This document shows positions 55,901 through 63,892 of a stretch of 64,000 nt of DNA, in pieces. The stretch covers positions 248,001 to 312,000 of the forward strand of contig NZ_JACCHP010000002.1 in NCBI RefSeq assembly GCF_016031625.1. The letters run 5' to 3'. The notes under the pieces were generated by a model. That model was not told where the DNA came from, did not search any database, and saw only the letters and a list, made by a program, of their open reading frames with translations. The stretch's first letter is position 1; each line of letters starts with the position of its first letter. A program made the position numbers and the translations under genes. Source of the stretch: Bradyrhizobium agreste. GTDB taxonomy: Bacteria; Pseudomonadota; Alphaproteobacteria; Rhizobiales; Xanthobacteraceae.

Positions 55901-56120
55901 TCTCATGCTCGGCCACGGCACCGGCGCCGAAATCCGCCAGCCGCTCGGCTACGCCATGGTCGGCGGCCTGATCGTCAGCCAGGCGCTGACGCTGTTCACT
56001 ACGCCGGTCGTCTACCTCTATCTCGACAAGCTCAACAACTGGTTCTCGACTTGGGGCCGTTCGGACGACGAAGGCCAGGAGACGCCCGAGCACGGCCGCG
56101 TCAAGGAAGCCGCCGAGTAA
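52977..56120 (+). CDS. RND multidrug efflux permease (MdtB/MdtC-like)
   Basis: 1047-residue proton-driven RND pump with 12 membrane helices and two large periplasmic loops. The TM4 proton-relay aspartates are in AVGFVVDDAIVMLENITRYI near residue 405, and the duplicated second half has LIALIGIILLIGIVKKNGIM. The AIMVDFAIAAER-type segment and the LPQVDFPTIQITANLPGGSP opening are closest to MdtB/MdtC. As one permease serves alone it is probably a homotrimer, unlike MdtBC. Drug range is unknown. Confidence 0.94.
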   Translation: MTDGGISAPFIRYPIGTSLLMAGILFVGLVAYPLLPVAPLPQVDFPTIQITANLPGGSPETMASSVAQPLERQFAQIPGIAQMTSTSYLGTASITIQFDLNRNIDGAANDVQGAINAASGQLPKSLPSPPTYRKVNPADSPILLLSATSETLPLTSVSDAVDAQLAQQISQLSGVAQVFIGGQQKPSIRIQVDPAKLVAKGLSMEDIRSQIAITTVDSPKGNIDGEKRAYTIYANDQLTHAKDWNDVIIAYRNGAPLRIRDIGQAVSAAEDAKQAAWANGKRGVFLVIFKQPGANVIETVDRIKATLPRLVAAIPPAIKIELISDRTTTIRAAVEDVQFTLLLTIALVVMVIFVFLRSFWATVIPTVTVPLALLGACALMWVAGYSLDNLSLMALTIAVGFVVDDAIVMLENITRYIEEGDSPMEAAFKGSKEIGFTIVSISVSLVAVLIPLLLMGGIIGRLFREFAVVLAMTIFVSMFVSLTLSPMMASRFLRAHGEVTHGKLYQWSERAFDGMLRGYEYVLDHALAWRRTTLAIFFATLGLSIYLFVLIPKGFFPQQDVGLITATSEASQDISFKEMVRRQEQLGKIILADPDVASVAMAIGGSGRAGNNGNLFITLKPRNERDASAQQIIARLRPQFDKVQGARLYMQAAQDVRLGGRPTRTQFEFTLQDANLDELNEWAPKILAKMQTLPELRDVATDQQTQGTTVQLKINRDTAARYGIQPQLIDDTLYDAFGQRQVTQYFTQLNTYKVILEVLPEMQGDLDTLNKLYLKSPLTGDQVPLSTFASWTTDPVRPLSISHQGQFPSITISFNLAQGVALGQATEAVQKGMAELGAPATLNSSFQGTAQAFQQSLGTVPLLILAALVVVYLILGILYESYIHPITILSTLPSAGVGALAILMAAGFDFSLIALIGIILLIGIVKKNGIMMVDFAIAAERDEHKTPEQSIRQAALLRFRPIMMTTMAALLGGVPLMLGHGTGAEIRQPLGYAMVGGLIVSQALTLFTTPVVYLYLDKLNNWFSTWGRSDDEGQETPEHGRVKEAAE

Positions 56121-56168
56121 GCTTGCGCCGCGCCTGCCGCGACGCTACAGCGAGACCCCACCTCGCAA

Positions 56169-56744
56169 ATGCGGTTTCCCATGCTTATGCAATTCAGACT
56201 TGTCGCCCTTGCCGCTGCTGTGCTGTTGTCAGCAGGTGCCGCACATGCCCAGCAGGGCAAGAAGAACGCCGCGCCCGCCCCGGCCGCGCAGCCCGCGCCT
56301 GCCCCGACACAGGCGCAGGCCGACGGGGCTTCCGGACAGCCCGGCTGGATCGTCCGCTGCACCAGTGCAAGCCGCGACGCGCCGCTCGAATGCGCGATGG
56401 AGCAGAACGCGGTGCTGACCAAGACCGGCCAGACCGTCGTCCTGATCAACATCCGCATCGCGCCCGACACCCGCACGCCGATCGCGCTTCTGCAATTGCC
56501 GCTCGGCCTCAACCTTCCCGTCGGGGCCAAGCTCCAGGTCGACGAAGGCAAGACGTTCGACCTCCAGATCCAGACCTGCGAGAATCGCGGTTGCTACGTT
56601 TCGACGCCGGTCGCGCCGGACCTGCTCGCCGCCTTGCGGTCGGGCAAGCAGCTGAAGGTCTCCTTCCAGAACATGGCCAAGGAGACGATCGCGATCCCGA
56701 TGCCGCTCGGCGATTTCGCGGCGGCCTACGACAAGATCAAGTAG
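56169..56744 (+). CDS. IalB-family periplasmic protein
   Basis: 191-residue exported protein of the invasion-associated locus B family. A signal peptide (FRLVALAAAVLLSAGAAHA) is followed by a long Ala/Pro/Gln linker (PAPAAQPAPAPTQAQADGAS) and a domain with GWIVRCTSASRDAPLECAME and CENRGCYVSTPVAPDLLAAL. The four cysteines probably form two disulphides. The start could be ATG 56169, 56181 or 56187. The name reflects the fold and not a proven role in invasion. Confidence 0.87.
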   Translation: MRFPMLMQFRLVALAAAVLLSAGAAHAQQGKKNAAPAPAAQPAPAPTQAQADGASGQPGWIVRCTSASRDAPLECAMEQNAVLTKTGQTVVLINIRIAPDTRTPIALLQLPLGLNLPVGAKLQVDEGKTFDLQIQTCENRGCYVSTPVAPDLLAALRSGKQLKVSFQNMAKETIAIPMPLGDFAAAYDKIK

Positions 56745-56754
56745 CAGGCTCCCC

Positions 56755-57117
56755 TCACGTCACGATGTCGTCCGCACGGAGCAGCGTCGTGAAGCCGCCA
56801 TAGATCATCCGCTTGCCGTCGAATGGCATGCCTTCGAACTTCATCCGCGGGTCCTCCATCACCTTCTTGGTGATGGCATCGCGACTCTCCCGGTCGCGGT
56901 AGACGATCCAGGCGAACACCACGACCTCATCCTCCTTCGCCATCACGGCGCGCGGAAACGAGGTCAGCTCGCCATAGGGAACGTCGTCACCGATGCACTC
57001 GACATAGTCGAGCGCACCGTGCTCCATCCAGAGCGCGCAGGCGGTCGTCGCCAGCGTCTTGTAGGCCTCGATCTTGTCCTTCGGCACGGCGAGAATGAAG
57101 CCATCGACATAAGGCAT
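56755..57117 (-). CDS. DUF1428 family protein
   Basis: 120-residue dimeric ferredoxin-like (alpha/beta barrel) domain protein. Conserved features are MPYVDGFILAVPKDKIEAYK at the start, LDYVECIGDDVPYG, VVFAWIVYRDRESRD and PFDGKRMIYGGF at the end. ATG 57117 is fixed by the MPYVDGF opening; frames upstream cross the tRNA-Gln gene and are not real. Function is unknown. Confidence 0.9.
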   Translation of the reverse strand: MPYVDGFILAVPKDKIEAYKTLATTACALWMEHGALDYVECIGDDVPYGELTSFPRAVMAKEDEVVVFAWIVYRDRESRDAITKKVMEDPRMKFEGMPFDGKRMIYGGFTTLLRADDIVT

Positions 57118-57271
57118 GGCGGATCTCCTTTGGGTTGTACGCCCCAAGGACGATACAGTCCGCGGCGATCCGACCTGCAATTGCGATGTTGGATGAGACA
57201 AACCGCCGCGCAGTGTGGACCTATCGTCCGGGCGTGGGCCTGGAACCAGACATGGGACAAGTGCCCGGAAT

Positions 57272-57345
57272 TGGCTGGGGAACCTGGATTCGAACCAAGA
57301 CAAACAGAGTCAGAGTCTGTTGTGCTACCGTTACACCATTCCCCA
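57272..57345 (-). tRNA. tRNA-Gln (anticodon CTG)
   Basis: Read on the minus strand, 57345 to 57272 starts TGGGGAATGGTGTAACGG and has the anticodon arm ACAGA-CTCTGAC-TCTGT, giving anticodon CTG (CAG codon). The T arm holds GGTTCGAATCC and the acceptor closes TTCCCCA-G-CCA. The CCA end is encoded. All arms pair, and the U1-A72 end is typical of tRNA-Gln. Confidence 0.97.
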
Positions 57346-57353
57346 ACGGAATA

Positions 57354-57390
57354 GTCGAACAAATTCATTGACTTGCCTGATTTGTTCGAC
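57354..57390. promoter_or_regulatory. Perfect 11-bp inverted repeat just upstream of tRNA-Gln
   Basis: GTCGAACAAAT (57354-57364) and ATTTGTTCGAC (57380-57390) are separated by 15 bp. They lie 9-45 bp upstream of the tRNA 5' end, that is, over its probable promoter. It could be a regulatory site or the rnz transcript's upstream end; the role is unknown. Confidence 0.4.
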
Positions 57391-57501
57391 GAGGGCCGGA
57401 AAGCGCAGCGCGCAAATCACGGCTCAGGCGTGGCAGCGTTCTAGCCGCTCGCATCTGGGCTGGCAAGCGCTGCATGGGCGATCGGGCCAAGGCCCGTTTG
57501 A

Positions 57502-58404
57502 TCAGACGACGATGTGGTCGAAGTCTGCGGCGATCCGGGTGTTCGGGAAGATTTTTGCCGCCTCGGCGAGAATCTCCGCGTCCTCGTAGCGTCCCGATAG
57601 ATGCGTCAGCACGAGCTGTCCGACCTTGTTCGCGGCCGCAAAAGAGGCCGCTTTCGCCGCGGTGAGATGGCCGTAATTCCGCGCGGTCGGCGCGTCGCGG
57701 GCGAGGAACGTCGCCTCGATCACCAGCATATCGGCGCCGGCCACGTATTGCGACAGCCCCTCGGTGGTCTCGGTGTCGCCGATCACGACGAGCTTGCTGC
57801 CGCCGCTCGGCGGACCCAGGACGTCTTCCGGCTCGATGGTTCGGTTGGCAAGCACGATCGGTCGGCCGGCGGCCAACTCGCCGCGCAAGGGGCCGTCGGG
57901 GACACCGAGCGCAATGAGGCGATCAGGCCGGAGACGACGGCGCGCGGGGCTTTGGAAGACGAAGCCAAAGCTGTCAGTGTCGCGGTGGCGGACGGGAAAA
58001 CAGTCGATGGCGAATTCACCGACATCGATAATGCGTCCCTCGGTCAGCGCCGCGAACTCGACAGCGATCGGCGCCCTGCCCGCGCCCCACAGGCCGGCGA
58101 GCATGCGGGCGACGAGGTCGAGCGTGGCTTCGCCGCCGTGAATGGTCATTGTCTCGGACGTCTGCCGCAAGCCGAGTGTCGAGAACAGTCCGGGGATGCC
58201 GAGCACGTGGTCGAGATGGGCGTGGGTGAGCAGAATGCGGTCAAGCCGCCGGAAGCCGGCGCCGCTGCGCAGCAGCTGGCGCTGCGTGCCCTCGCCGCAA
58301 TCGACCAGGATACGCTTGCCTGCGGCTTCCACGAGCAGCGCCGGATGGTTGCGCTCCGCTGAGGGAACGCTGGCCGATGTCCCGAGAAACGTCAGGGCGA
58401 ACAT
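57502..58404 (-). CDS. rnz: Ribonuclease Z
   Basis: 300-residue metallo-beta-lactamase-fold tRNA 3'-endonuclease of the short type. Zinc-binding residues are in LLTHAHLDHVLGIPGL near residue 60, with HRDTDSFGF, IGDTETTEGLSQYV and LVLTHLSGRYED later. The MFALTFLGTSASVPSAERNH opening fixes ATG 58404. Its job is to cut 3' trailers from tRNA precursors lacking CCA; the neighbouring tRNA-Gln encodes its own CCA. It follows the TetR gene in the same direction with 57 bp between them. Confidence 0.94.
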   Translation of the reverse strand: MFALTFLGTSASVPSAERNHPALLVEAAGKRILVDCGEGTQRQLLRSGAGFRRLDRILLTHAHLDHVLGIPGLFSTLGLRQTSETMTIHGGEATLDLVARMLAGLWGAGRAPIAVEFAALTEGRIIDVGEFAIDCFPVRHRDTDSFGFVFQSPARRRLRPDRLIALGVPDGPLRGELAAGRPIVLANRTIEPEDVLGPPSGGSKLVVIGDTETTEGLSQYVAGADMLVIEATFLARDAPTARNYGHLTAAKAASFAAANKVGQLVLTHLSGRYEDAEILAEAAKIFPNTRIAADFDHIVV

Positions 58405-58461
58405 GGTCGCTGCAAATCCAAGAGGTGGCCGCGGCGGCGCGCAAGATGCGGGCCGGCGATG

Positions 58462-59070
58462 CTATTGCGGTCTGTCAGATGATTGCGCCTCGACGGCCTG
58501 CACGGCAACCTTCGCGACCTGCCGCAGCGCTTCGCGATCGGCGCCTGACGACGCCATCACCCCCATGCCGACGGACACCGCCGAGACATAGCGCGCGAGC
58601 GCGGCCGGATCGGCGCTCTCCTTGAGATCACCCTCGGCCTTGGCGCGGACGAAACGGTCGCGGAGCTGGTCCTCGTTCTGGGCGCGGCGCGCGGCGAGCT
58701 CGAAGGGGACGTTTTCCGAGCCGGTGCCGCAGGCGATGCCGCCCTGCACCAGCAGGCAGCCGGGCGGATTGGCGGGATCGGTCTGCTTGTCGGCAATGCC
58801 CATCAACATGCGCTCGGCAACGGCTCGGGCGGTGGGCGCTGCGACCACCTCATCCATCCAGATGTTGCGCAGCTTGGTGTAGCGGTCGAGCGCGGCCTTC
58901 AGCAGGCCTTCCTTGTTGCCGAAGCAGGCGTAGAGACTGGGCGGATTGATGCCCATGGCCTCGGTGAGCTGGGCAATCGTCGCGCCCTCATAACCATGGC
59001 GCCAAAACACTTCCATCGCCTGGTCCAACGCCATTTCGGCGTCGAATTCGCGGGGGCGTCCCATGCCCAT
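58462..59070 (-). CDS. TetR/AcrR-family repressor of the adjacent RND efflux operon
   Basis: 202-residue TetR regulator. The HTH reads ALDQAMEVFWRHGYEGATIA and QLTEAMGINPPSLYACFGNK, with the Tyr/Phe pair typical of the recognition helix. The ligand domain has NPPGCLLVQGGIACGTGSEN. It diverges from an RND adaptor gene, with a perfect 16-bp palindrome (59237-59252) just before the adaptor ATG. This is the classic arrangement for a local repressor; the inducer is unknown. Confidence 0.9.
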   Translation of the reverse strand: MGMGRPREFDAEMALDQAMEVFWRHGYEGATIAQLTEAMGINPPSLYACFGNKEGLLKAALDRYTKLRNIWMDEVVAAPTARAVAERMLMGIADKQTDPANPPGCLLVQGGIACGTGSENVPFELAARRAQNEDQLRDRFVRAKAEGDLKESADPAALARYVSAVSVGMGVMASSGADREALRQVAKVAVQAVEAQSSDRPQ

Positions 59071-59236
59071 GTGCCTGTCTCCTCGGATTCGGCGTTCTGC
59101 CCCAGCCTAACGCCGGATCCTATCTATCTGTTCTAGCTTTCTTTTCTTGTGTCTTCCAATCGTTACGGTATCGGCGTACAATTTTCTTAGTGATTGGTAC
59201 ATAAGTATCTTGCACTGCGGTATCCAGCTCCACATC

Positions 59237-59252
59237 TGTAGTGAACACTACA
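59237..59252. promoter_or_regulatory. TetR-type operator (perfect 16-bp palindrome)
   Basis: TGTAGTG-AA-CACTACA is exactly symmetric. It ends 16 bp before the adaptor ATG (59269), where bound repressor would block initiation, and lies 167 bp upstream of the TetR start. Confidence 0.7.
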
Positions 59253-59268
59253 TATCTGGAGCGCGCAA

Positions 59269-60510
59269 ATGCACCCCTCCCAAAATACCTCCCGCACCGG
59301 CCGTTTCCGCCGCCTGGGCGGCGTCGCCATCGTGGGCGCCCTCGCCGCGGCCGGCTCGATCGCGACCGGCCGCTACTTTCATGCGGCGCAAGCGACCGCA
59401 CCGGCGGCCGCGGTTGAACAAGCCGTTTCCGTCACGGTCGCGATGATCGAGCCGCGGCAGACCGTGCTCTGGGATGATTTCTCCGGCCGGCTCGAGGCGA
59501 TCAACCGAGTCGAGCTCCGCCCGCGCGTTGCGGGTGCGATCCTGTCGGCGAACTTCACCGAGGGCGCGCTGGTGAAGGCGGGCGACGTGCTGTTCAAGAT
59601 TGATCCTGCCCCCTATGCGGCCGAGGTCGACAAGGCTGCCGCCCAGCTCGAGGCGGCGAAAGCGCGCGTCGTCTTCACCCAGAGCGAGCTCGAGCGCGGC
59701 GCGCAGCTCGTCGGCAACGCCGTGGTCACCCGGCGCGACTACGACCAGCGCGACAACGCCAATCGCGAAGCGATCGCCAACGTCAAGGCGGCCGAGGCGA
59801 CACTGCAGACCGCGAAGCTCAATCTCGACTACACCGAAGTGCGCGCCCCCGTGGATGGCCGCGTCGGCAAGATCGAGGTGACCGTCGGCAATCTCGTCGC
59901 CGCCGGCACCGCCTCGCCGGTGCTGACCTCCCTGGTCTCCGTCAATCCGATCTACGCCTCGTTCGATGCGGACGAAGAGGTGGTGTTGCGCGCGCTGAAC
60001 TCGATCGCGGATGCCTCCGGCAGCCGCGGCAAGCTCGACCAGATCCCGGTCGAGATGACGACCTCGGGCGGCCTGTCCGCGAAGGGCCACATCCAGCTCA
60101 TCGACAACCAGGTCAACGGCCAGAGCGGCACCATCCGCGTCCGCGCCGTATTCCGCAACGACGACGGGCGCCTCATCCCCGGCCAGTTCGCGCGCGTGCG
60201 CATGGGCCAGCCCAAGCAACAGGCGCTGGTGATGATCGACGAGCGCGCGATCGGCACCGACCAGGACAAGAAGTTCGTGATGGCAGTCGGCGACGACAGC
60301 CGCGCCGTCTACCGGCCGGTCACTCTCGGTGGCGCCGTCGATGGGCTTCGCATCATTACCTCGGGCCTGAAGTCCGGCGACCGCATCGTCGTCAACGGTC
60401 TGCAACGCGTGCGTCCCGGCGCCCTCCTCAAGACGGAGATCGCACAAATGGGCGCACGGGGGCCGCAGCAGGCGTCGAACCATAGCAACCAGGACGTGGT
60501 GCAACGCTAA
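59269..60510 (+). CDS. RND efflux periplasmic adaptor (MexE/AcrA-like)
   Basis: 413-residue membrane fusion protein. It has an N-terminal anchor (LGGVAIVGALAAAGSIATGR), barrel-sandwich start (FSGRLEAINRVELRPRVAGA), coiled-coil hairpin (AAQLEAAKARVVFTQSELER) and beta-barrel (NQVNGQSGTIRVRAVFRNDD, GRLIPGQFARVRM). The C-terminal RAVYRPVTLGGAVDGL is standard. ATG 59269 follows the TetR operator closely. A family E repeat separates it from its permease. Outer-membrane channel gene not in the window. Confidence 0.92.
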   Translation: MHPSQNTSRTGRFRRLGGVAIVGALAAAGSIATGRYFHAAQATAPAAAVEQAVSVTVAMIEPRQTVLWDDFSGRLEAINRVELRPRVAGAILSANFTEGALVKAGDVLFKIDPAPYAAEVDKAAAQLEAAKARVVFTQSELERGAQLVGNAVVTRRDYDQRDNANREAIANVKAAEATLQTAKLNLDYTEVRAPVDGRVGKIEVTVGNLVAAGTASPVLTSLVSVNPIYASFDADEEVVLRALNSIADASGSRGKLDQIPVEMTTSGGLSAKGHIQLIDNQVNGQSGTIRVRAVFRNDDGRLIPGQFARVRMGQPKQQALVMIDERAIGTDQDKKFVMAVGDDSRAVYRPVTLGGAVDGLRIITSGLKSGDRIVVNGLQRVRPGALLKTEIAQMGARGPQQASNHSNQDVVQR

Positions 60511-60519
60511 CACCTTCCG

Positions 60520-60628
60520 CATTCCGGGGCGCGCGTAGCGCGAACCCGGAATCCCGCAGTTTTGAGACTCCGACCAACTCACCTCGAGATTCCGGGTTCG
60601 TGGGCTTCGCCCACGCTCCGGAATGACG
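60520..60628. repeat. Dispersed intergenic repeat, family E (copy 4)
   Basis: CATTCCGGGGCGCGCGTAGC, GAACCCGGAATCCCG and the inverted GAGATTCCGGGTTCG, CGCTCCGGAATGACGG. It lies between the RND adaptor and its permease genes, inside an apparent operon. Confidence 0.85.
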
Positions 60629-60672
60629 GAGAGCCGTCGGCGACGCGCAGGATATTGCCCAGGGGCAAGGCC

Positions 60673-63600
60673 ATGAATCTCTCAAAGTTCTTCATTGATC
60701 GTCCGATTTTCGCCGGCGTGCTGTCGGTCCTGATTTTCCTGGCCGGCCTGATCTCGCTGTTCGCGATGCCGATCTCGGAATATCCGGACGTCGTGCCGCC
60801 CTCCGTCGTGGTGCGCGCAACCTATCCCGGCGCCAATCCCAAGGTGATCGCAGAGACGGTGGCAACGCCGATCGAGGAGCAGATCAACGGCGTCGAGAAC
60901 ATGCTCTACATGTCGAGCCAGGCGACCACCGACGGCGCGATGACGCTGACGGTGACGTTCCGCCTCGGCACCGACCCCGACAAGGCGACGCAGCTGGTGC
61001 AGAACCGGGTGCAGCAGGCCGAGCCGCGCCTGCCCAACGTGGTGCGCCAGCTCGGCATCATCACCAAGAAGTCGTCGCCGGACCTCACCATGGTCGTGCA
61101 TCTGTTGTCGCCGAACGGCCGCTACGACATGACCTACTTGCGCAACTACGCCGTGCTCAACGTCAAGGACCGGCTGGCGCGGATCGACGGCGTCGGCGAC
61201 GTCCAGCTCTATGGCGCCGGCGACTATTCGATGCGGGTCTGGGTCGATCCGCAAAAGGCGGCCGAGCACGGCCTGACCGCCAGCGACATCGTGCGCGCGA
61301 TCCAGGCGCAGAACGTCGAGGCCGCCGCCGGCGTGGTCGGCTCGTCGCCGAACGTCAAAGGCATCGATCTCCAGCTCTCGGTCAATGCGGAAGGCCGGCT
61401 CGCCAACGAGGAGCAGTTCGGCGACATCGTGGTCAAGACCGGCACGCGCGGCGAAGTCGTTCGTCTGCGCGACGTCGCTCGCATCGAGCTTGGCGCATCC
61501 GAATACGGACTGCGCTCGCTGCTGGACAACAAGCAGGCGGTGGCGATTCCGATCTTCCAGGCGCCCGGCTCCAACGCGCTGCAGATTTCCGACAATGTCC
61601 GCGCCACCATGGCGGAGATCAAGAAGAACATGCCGGAGGGCGTGTCCTACCAGATCGTCTACGACCCGACCCAATTCGTGCGCTCCTCGATCGAGGCTGT
61701 GATCCACACGCTCCTGGAGGCGATCGCGCTGGTGGTGCTGGTGGTGATCCTGTTCCTGCAGACCTGGCGGGCCTCGATTATCCCCCTGCTGGCCGTGCCG
61801 GTGTCGATCGTCGGCACGTTCGCGGTGATGCACGTGTTCGGCTTCTCCATCAACGCGCTCAGCCTGTTCGGGCTCGTGCTCGCCATCGGCATCGTCGTCG
61901 ACGACGCCATCGTCGTGGTCGAGAACGTCGAGCGCAACATCGAGGCCGGGCTGTCGCCGCGCGATGCCACCTATCAGGCGATGCGCGAGGTCTCGGGTCC
62001 GATCATCGCGATCGCGCTGGTGCTGATCGCGGTGTTCGTGCCGCTCGCGTTCATCTCCGGCCTCACCGGGCAGTTCTACAAGCAGTTCGCGCTGACGATT
62101 GCGATTTCGACGGTGATCTCCGCCGTCAACTCGCTGACGCTGTCACCGGCATTGTCGGCGCTGCTGCTCAAGGGCCACAACGAGCCGAAGGACCGGCTGA
62201 CGCGGATCATGGAGAAGAGCCTCGGCTGGTTCTTCCGCGGCTTCAACAAGGGCTTCACGCGCTCCTCGGACAATTACAGCGGCACCGTCGGCAAGGTGAT
62301 CTCGGGCAAGGCCGCGGTGATGGGCCTCTATGTGGTGCTGGTCGGGCTGACGGCGTTTCTGTTCCAGCAGGTGCCGAGCGGCTTCGTGCCGGGCCAGGAC
62401 AAGCAGTACCTCGTCGGCTTCGCCCGCCTGCCCGATGGCGCCACGCTCGACCGCACCGAGGAGGTGATCCGCAAGATGAGCGACATCGCGCTGACCCAGC
62501 CCGGTGTCGAGAGCTCGGTCGCCTTCCCGGGCCTGTCGATCTCCGGCTTCACCAACTCGTCCAATGCCGGCATCGTGTTCTCGACGCTGAAGCCGTTCGA
62601 CGAACGCAAGGATCCCTCGCTCAGCGGCCCCGCGATCGCGGCCGAGCTGAACAAGAAGTACGCCGGCATCCAGGAAGCCTTCATCGCCATGTTCCCGCCG
62701 CCGCCTGTCAACGGCCTCGGCACCATTGGCGGCTTCAAGCTGCAAATCGAGGACCGCGCCGGTCTCGGCTATGACGCCCTGAACGAGGCGACCAACGCCT
62801 TCATGGCGGCGATGCAGAAGGCACCGGAGATCGCCGGCGTGTTCTCAAGCTTCCAGGTCAACGTGCCCCAGCTCTTTGCCGACATCGACCGCACCAAGGC
62901 GCTGCAGCTGGGCGTGCCCGTGACGGAGGTGTTCAACACGCTGCAGATCTACCTCGGCTCCTACTACGTCAACGACTTCAACAAGTTCGGCCGCACCTAT
63001 TCCGTCCGCGTCCAGGCCGACGCGCCGTTCCGCGCCCGCGCCGACGACATCAGGCAATTGAAGGTGCGCTCGTCGTCCGGCGAGATGGTGCCGTTATCGG
63101 CGCTGCTCAAGATCCGCCAGAGCGCGGGACCGGAGCGCGCGATCCGCTACAACGGCTTCCTGTCGTCGGATATCAACGCAGCGGCTGCGCCGGGCTTTTC
63201 ATCGGGCCAGGCGCAGGAAGCGGCCACGCGGATCGCGGCGGAAGTGCTGCCGCCGGGCTTTGCCTTCGAATGGACCGACCTGACCTATCAGGAGTTCATC
63301 GCCGGCAATTCCGGCATCTGGGTGTTTCCGCTGGCGATCCTCCTGGTGTTCCTGGTGCTGGCCGCGCTCTATGAGAGCCTGACCCTGCCGCTGTCGATCA
63401 TCATGATCGTGCCGATGGGCTTGCTCGCCGCGATGTTCGGCGTCTGGGTCTCCAAGGGCGACAACAACGTCTTCACCCAGATCGGCCTCATCGTGCTGGT
63501 CGGCCTCTCCGCCAAGAACGCGATCCTGATCGTCGAATTCGCGCGCGAGCTCGAATTCGCCGGGCGCACGCCGATCCGGGCCGCGATCGAAGCCAGTCGC

Positions 63601-63861
63601 CTGCGGCTGCGCCCGATCCTGATGACGTCGATGGCGTTCATCATGGGCGTGCTGCCGCTGGTGCTCTCGACCGGTGCCGGCTCGGAGATGCGGCGAGCCA
63701 TGGGCGTTGCCGTGTTCTCCGGCATGATCGGCGTCACCGTGTTCGGCCTGTTCCTGACGCCGGTGTTCTACGTGCTGCTGCGGACCGTCACCGGCATGAA
63801 GCCGCTGGTCCATCACGGCAGCGACACCAGCGCGGCGCCGGTCCACGGGCCTGCCGAGTGA
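60673..63861 (+). CDS. RND multidrug efflux permease (HAE1, MexF/AcrB-like)
   Basis: 1062-residue RND pump. MNLSKFFIDRPIFAGVLSVL fixes ATG 60673; upstream in-frame codons are repeat sequence. The TM4 relay is in GLVLAIGIVVDDAIVVVENV near residue 405, and the second half shows LIVLVGLSAKNAILIVEFAR. The PPPPVNGLGTIGGFKLQIED segment is characteristic of the HAE1 family. It follows an AcrA-like adaptor and is under a local TetR gene, so it probably exports amphiphilic drugs or aromatic compounds. Confidence 0.94.
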   Translation: MNLSKFFIDRPIFAGVLSVLIFLAGLISLFAMPISEYPDVVPPSVVVRATYPGANPKVIAETVATPIEEQINGVENMLYMSSQATTDGAMTLTVTFRLGTDPDKATQLVQNRVQQAEPRLPNVVRQLGIITKKSSPDLTMVVHLLSPNGRYDMTYLRNYAVLNVKDRLARIDGVGDVQLYGAGDYSMRVWVDPQKAAEHGLTASDIVRAIQAQNVEAAAGVVGSSPNVKGIDLQLSVNAEGRLANEEQFGDIVVKTGTRGEVVRLRDVARIELGASEYGLRSLLDNKQAVAIPIFQAPGSNALQISDNVRATMAEIKKNMPEGVSYQIVYDPTQFVRSSIEAVIHTLLEAIALVVLVVILFLQTWRASIIPLLAVPVSIVGTFAVMHVFGFSINALSLFGLVLAIGIVVDDAIVVVENVERNIEAGLSPRDATYQAMREVSGPIIAIALVLIAVFVPLAFISGLTGQFYKQFALTIAISTVISAVNSLTLSPALSALLLKGHNEPKDRLTRIMEKSLGWFFRGFNKGFTRSSDNYSGTVGKVISGKAAVMGLYVVLVGLTAFLFQQVPSGFVPGQDKQYLVGFARLPDGATLDRTEEVIRKMSDIALTQPGVESSVAFPGLSISGFTNSSNAGIVFSTLKPFDERKDPSLSGPAIAAELNKKYAGIQEAFIAMFPPPPVNGLGTIGGFKLQIEDRAGLGYDALNEATNAFMAAMQKAPEIAGVFSSFQVNVPQLFADIDRTKALQLGVPVTEVFNTLQIYLGSYYVNDFNKFGRTYSVRVQADAPFRARADDIRQLKVRSSSGEMVPLSALLKIRQSAGPERAIRYNGFLSSDINAAAAPGFSSGQAQEAATRIAAEVLPPGFAFEWTDLTYQEFIAGNSGIWVFPLAILLVFLVLAALYESLTLPLSIIMIVPMGLLAAMFGVWVSKGDNNVFTQIGLIVLVGLSAKNAILIVEFARELEFAGRTPIRAAIEASRLRLRPILMTSMAFIMGVLPLVLSTGAGSEMRRAMGVAVFSGMIGVTVFGLFLTPVFYVLLRTVTGMKPLVHHGSDTSAAPVHGPAE

Positions 63862-63867
63862 AAGCGT

Positions 63868-63892
63868 CCCGCCGCGCAACGCCCGCGGCGGG
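63868..63892 (+). terminator. GC-rich hairpin after the RND permease
   Basis: CCCGCCGCG (63868-63876) and CGCGGCGGG (63884-63892) form a perfect 9-bp stem with a 7-nt loop, 7 bp after the stop codon. It lacks a T-run but is a good candidate for the end of the efflux operon. The 108 bp after it contain no gene I can support. Confidence 0.6.

Noticed and set aside
52896..56093. A 1065-codon open frame on the minus strand opposite the MdtB-like permease
   Set aside because: It mirrors the permease gene and its product is a low-complexity Asp/Arg/Glu/His-rich sequence with no domain. Third-position GC bias leaves the antisense frame free of stops.
57272..57345. tRNA-Gln as an integration (att) site
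   Set aside because: No integrase, direct repeat of the tRNA 3' end or island-like composition is seen on either side.
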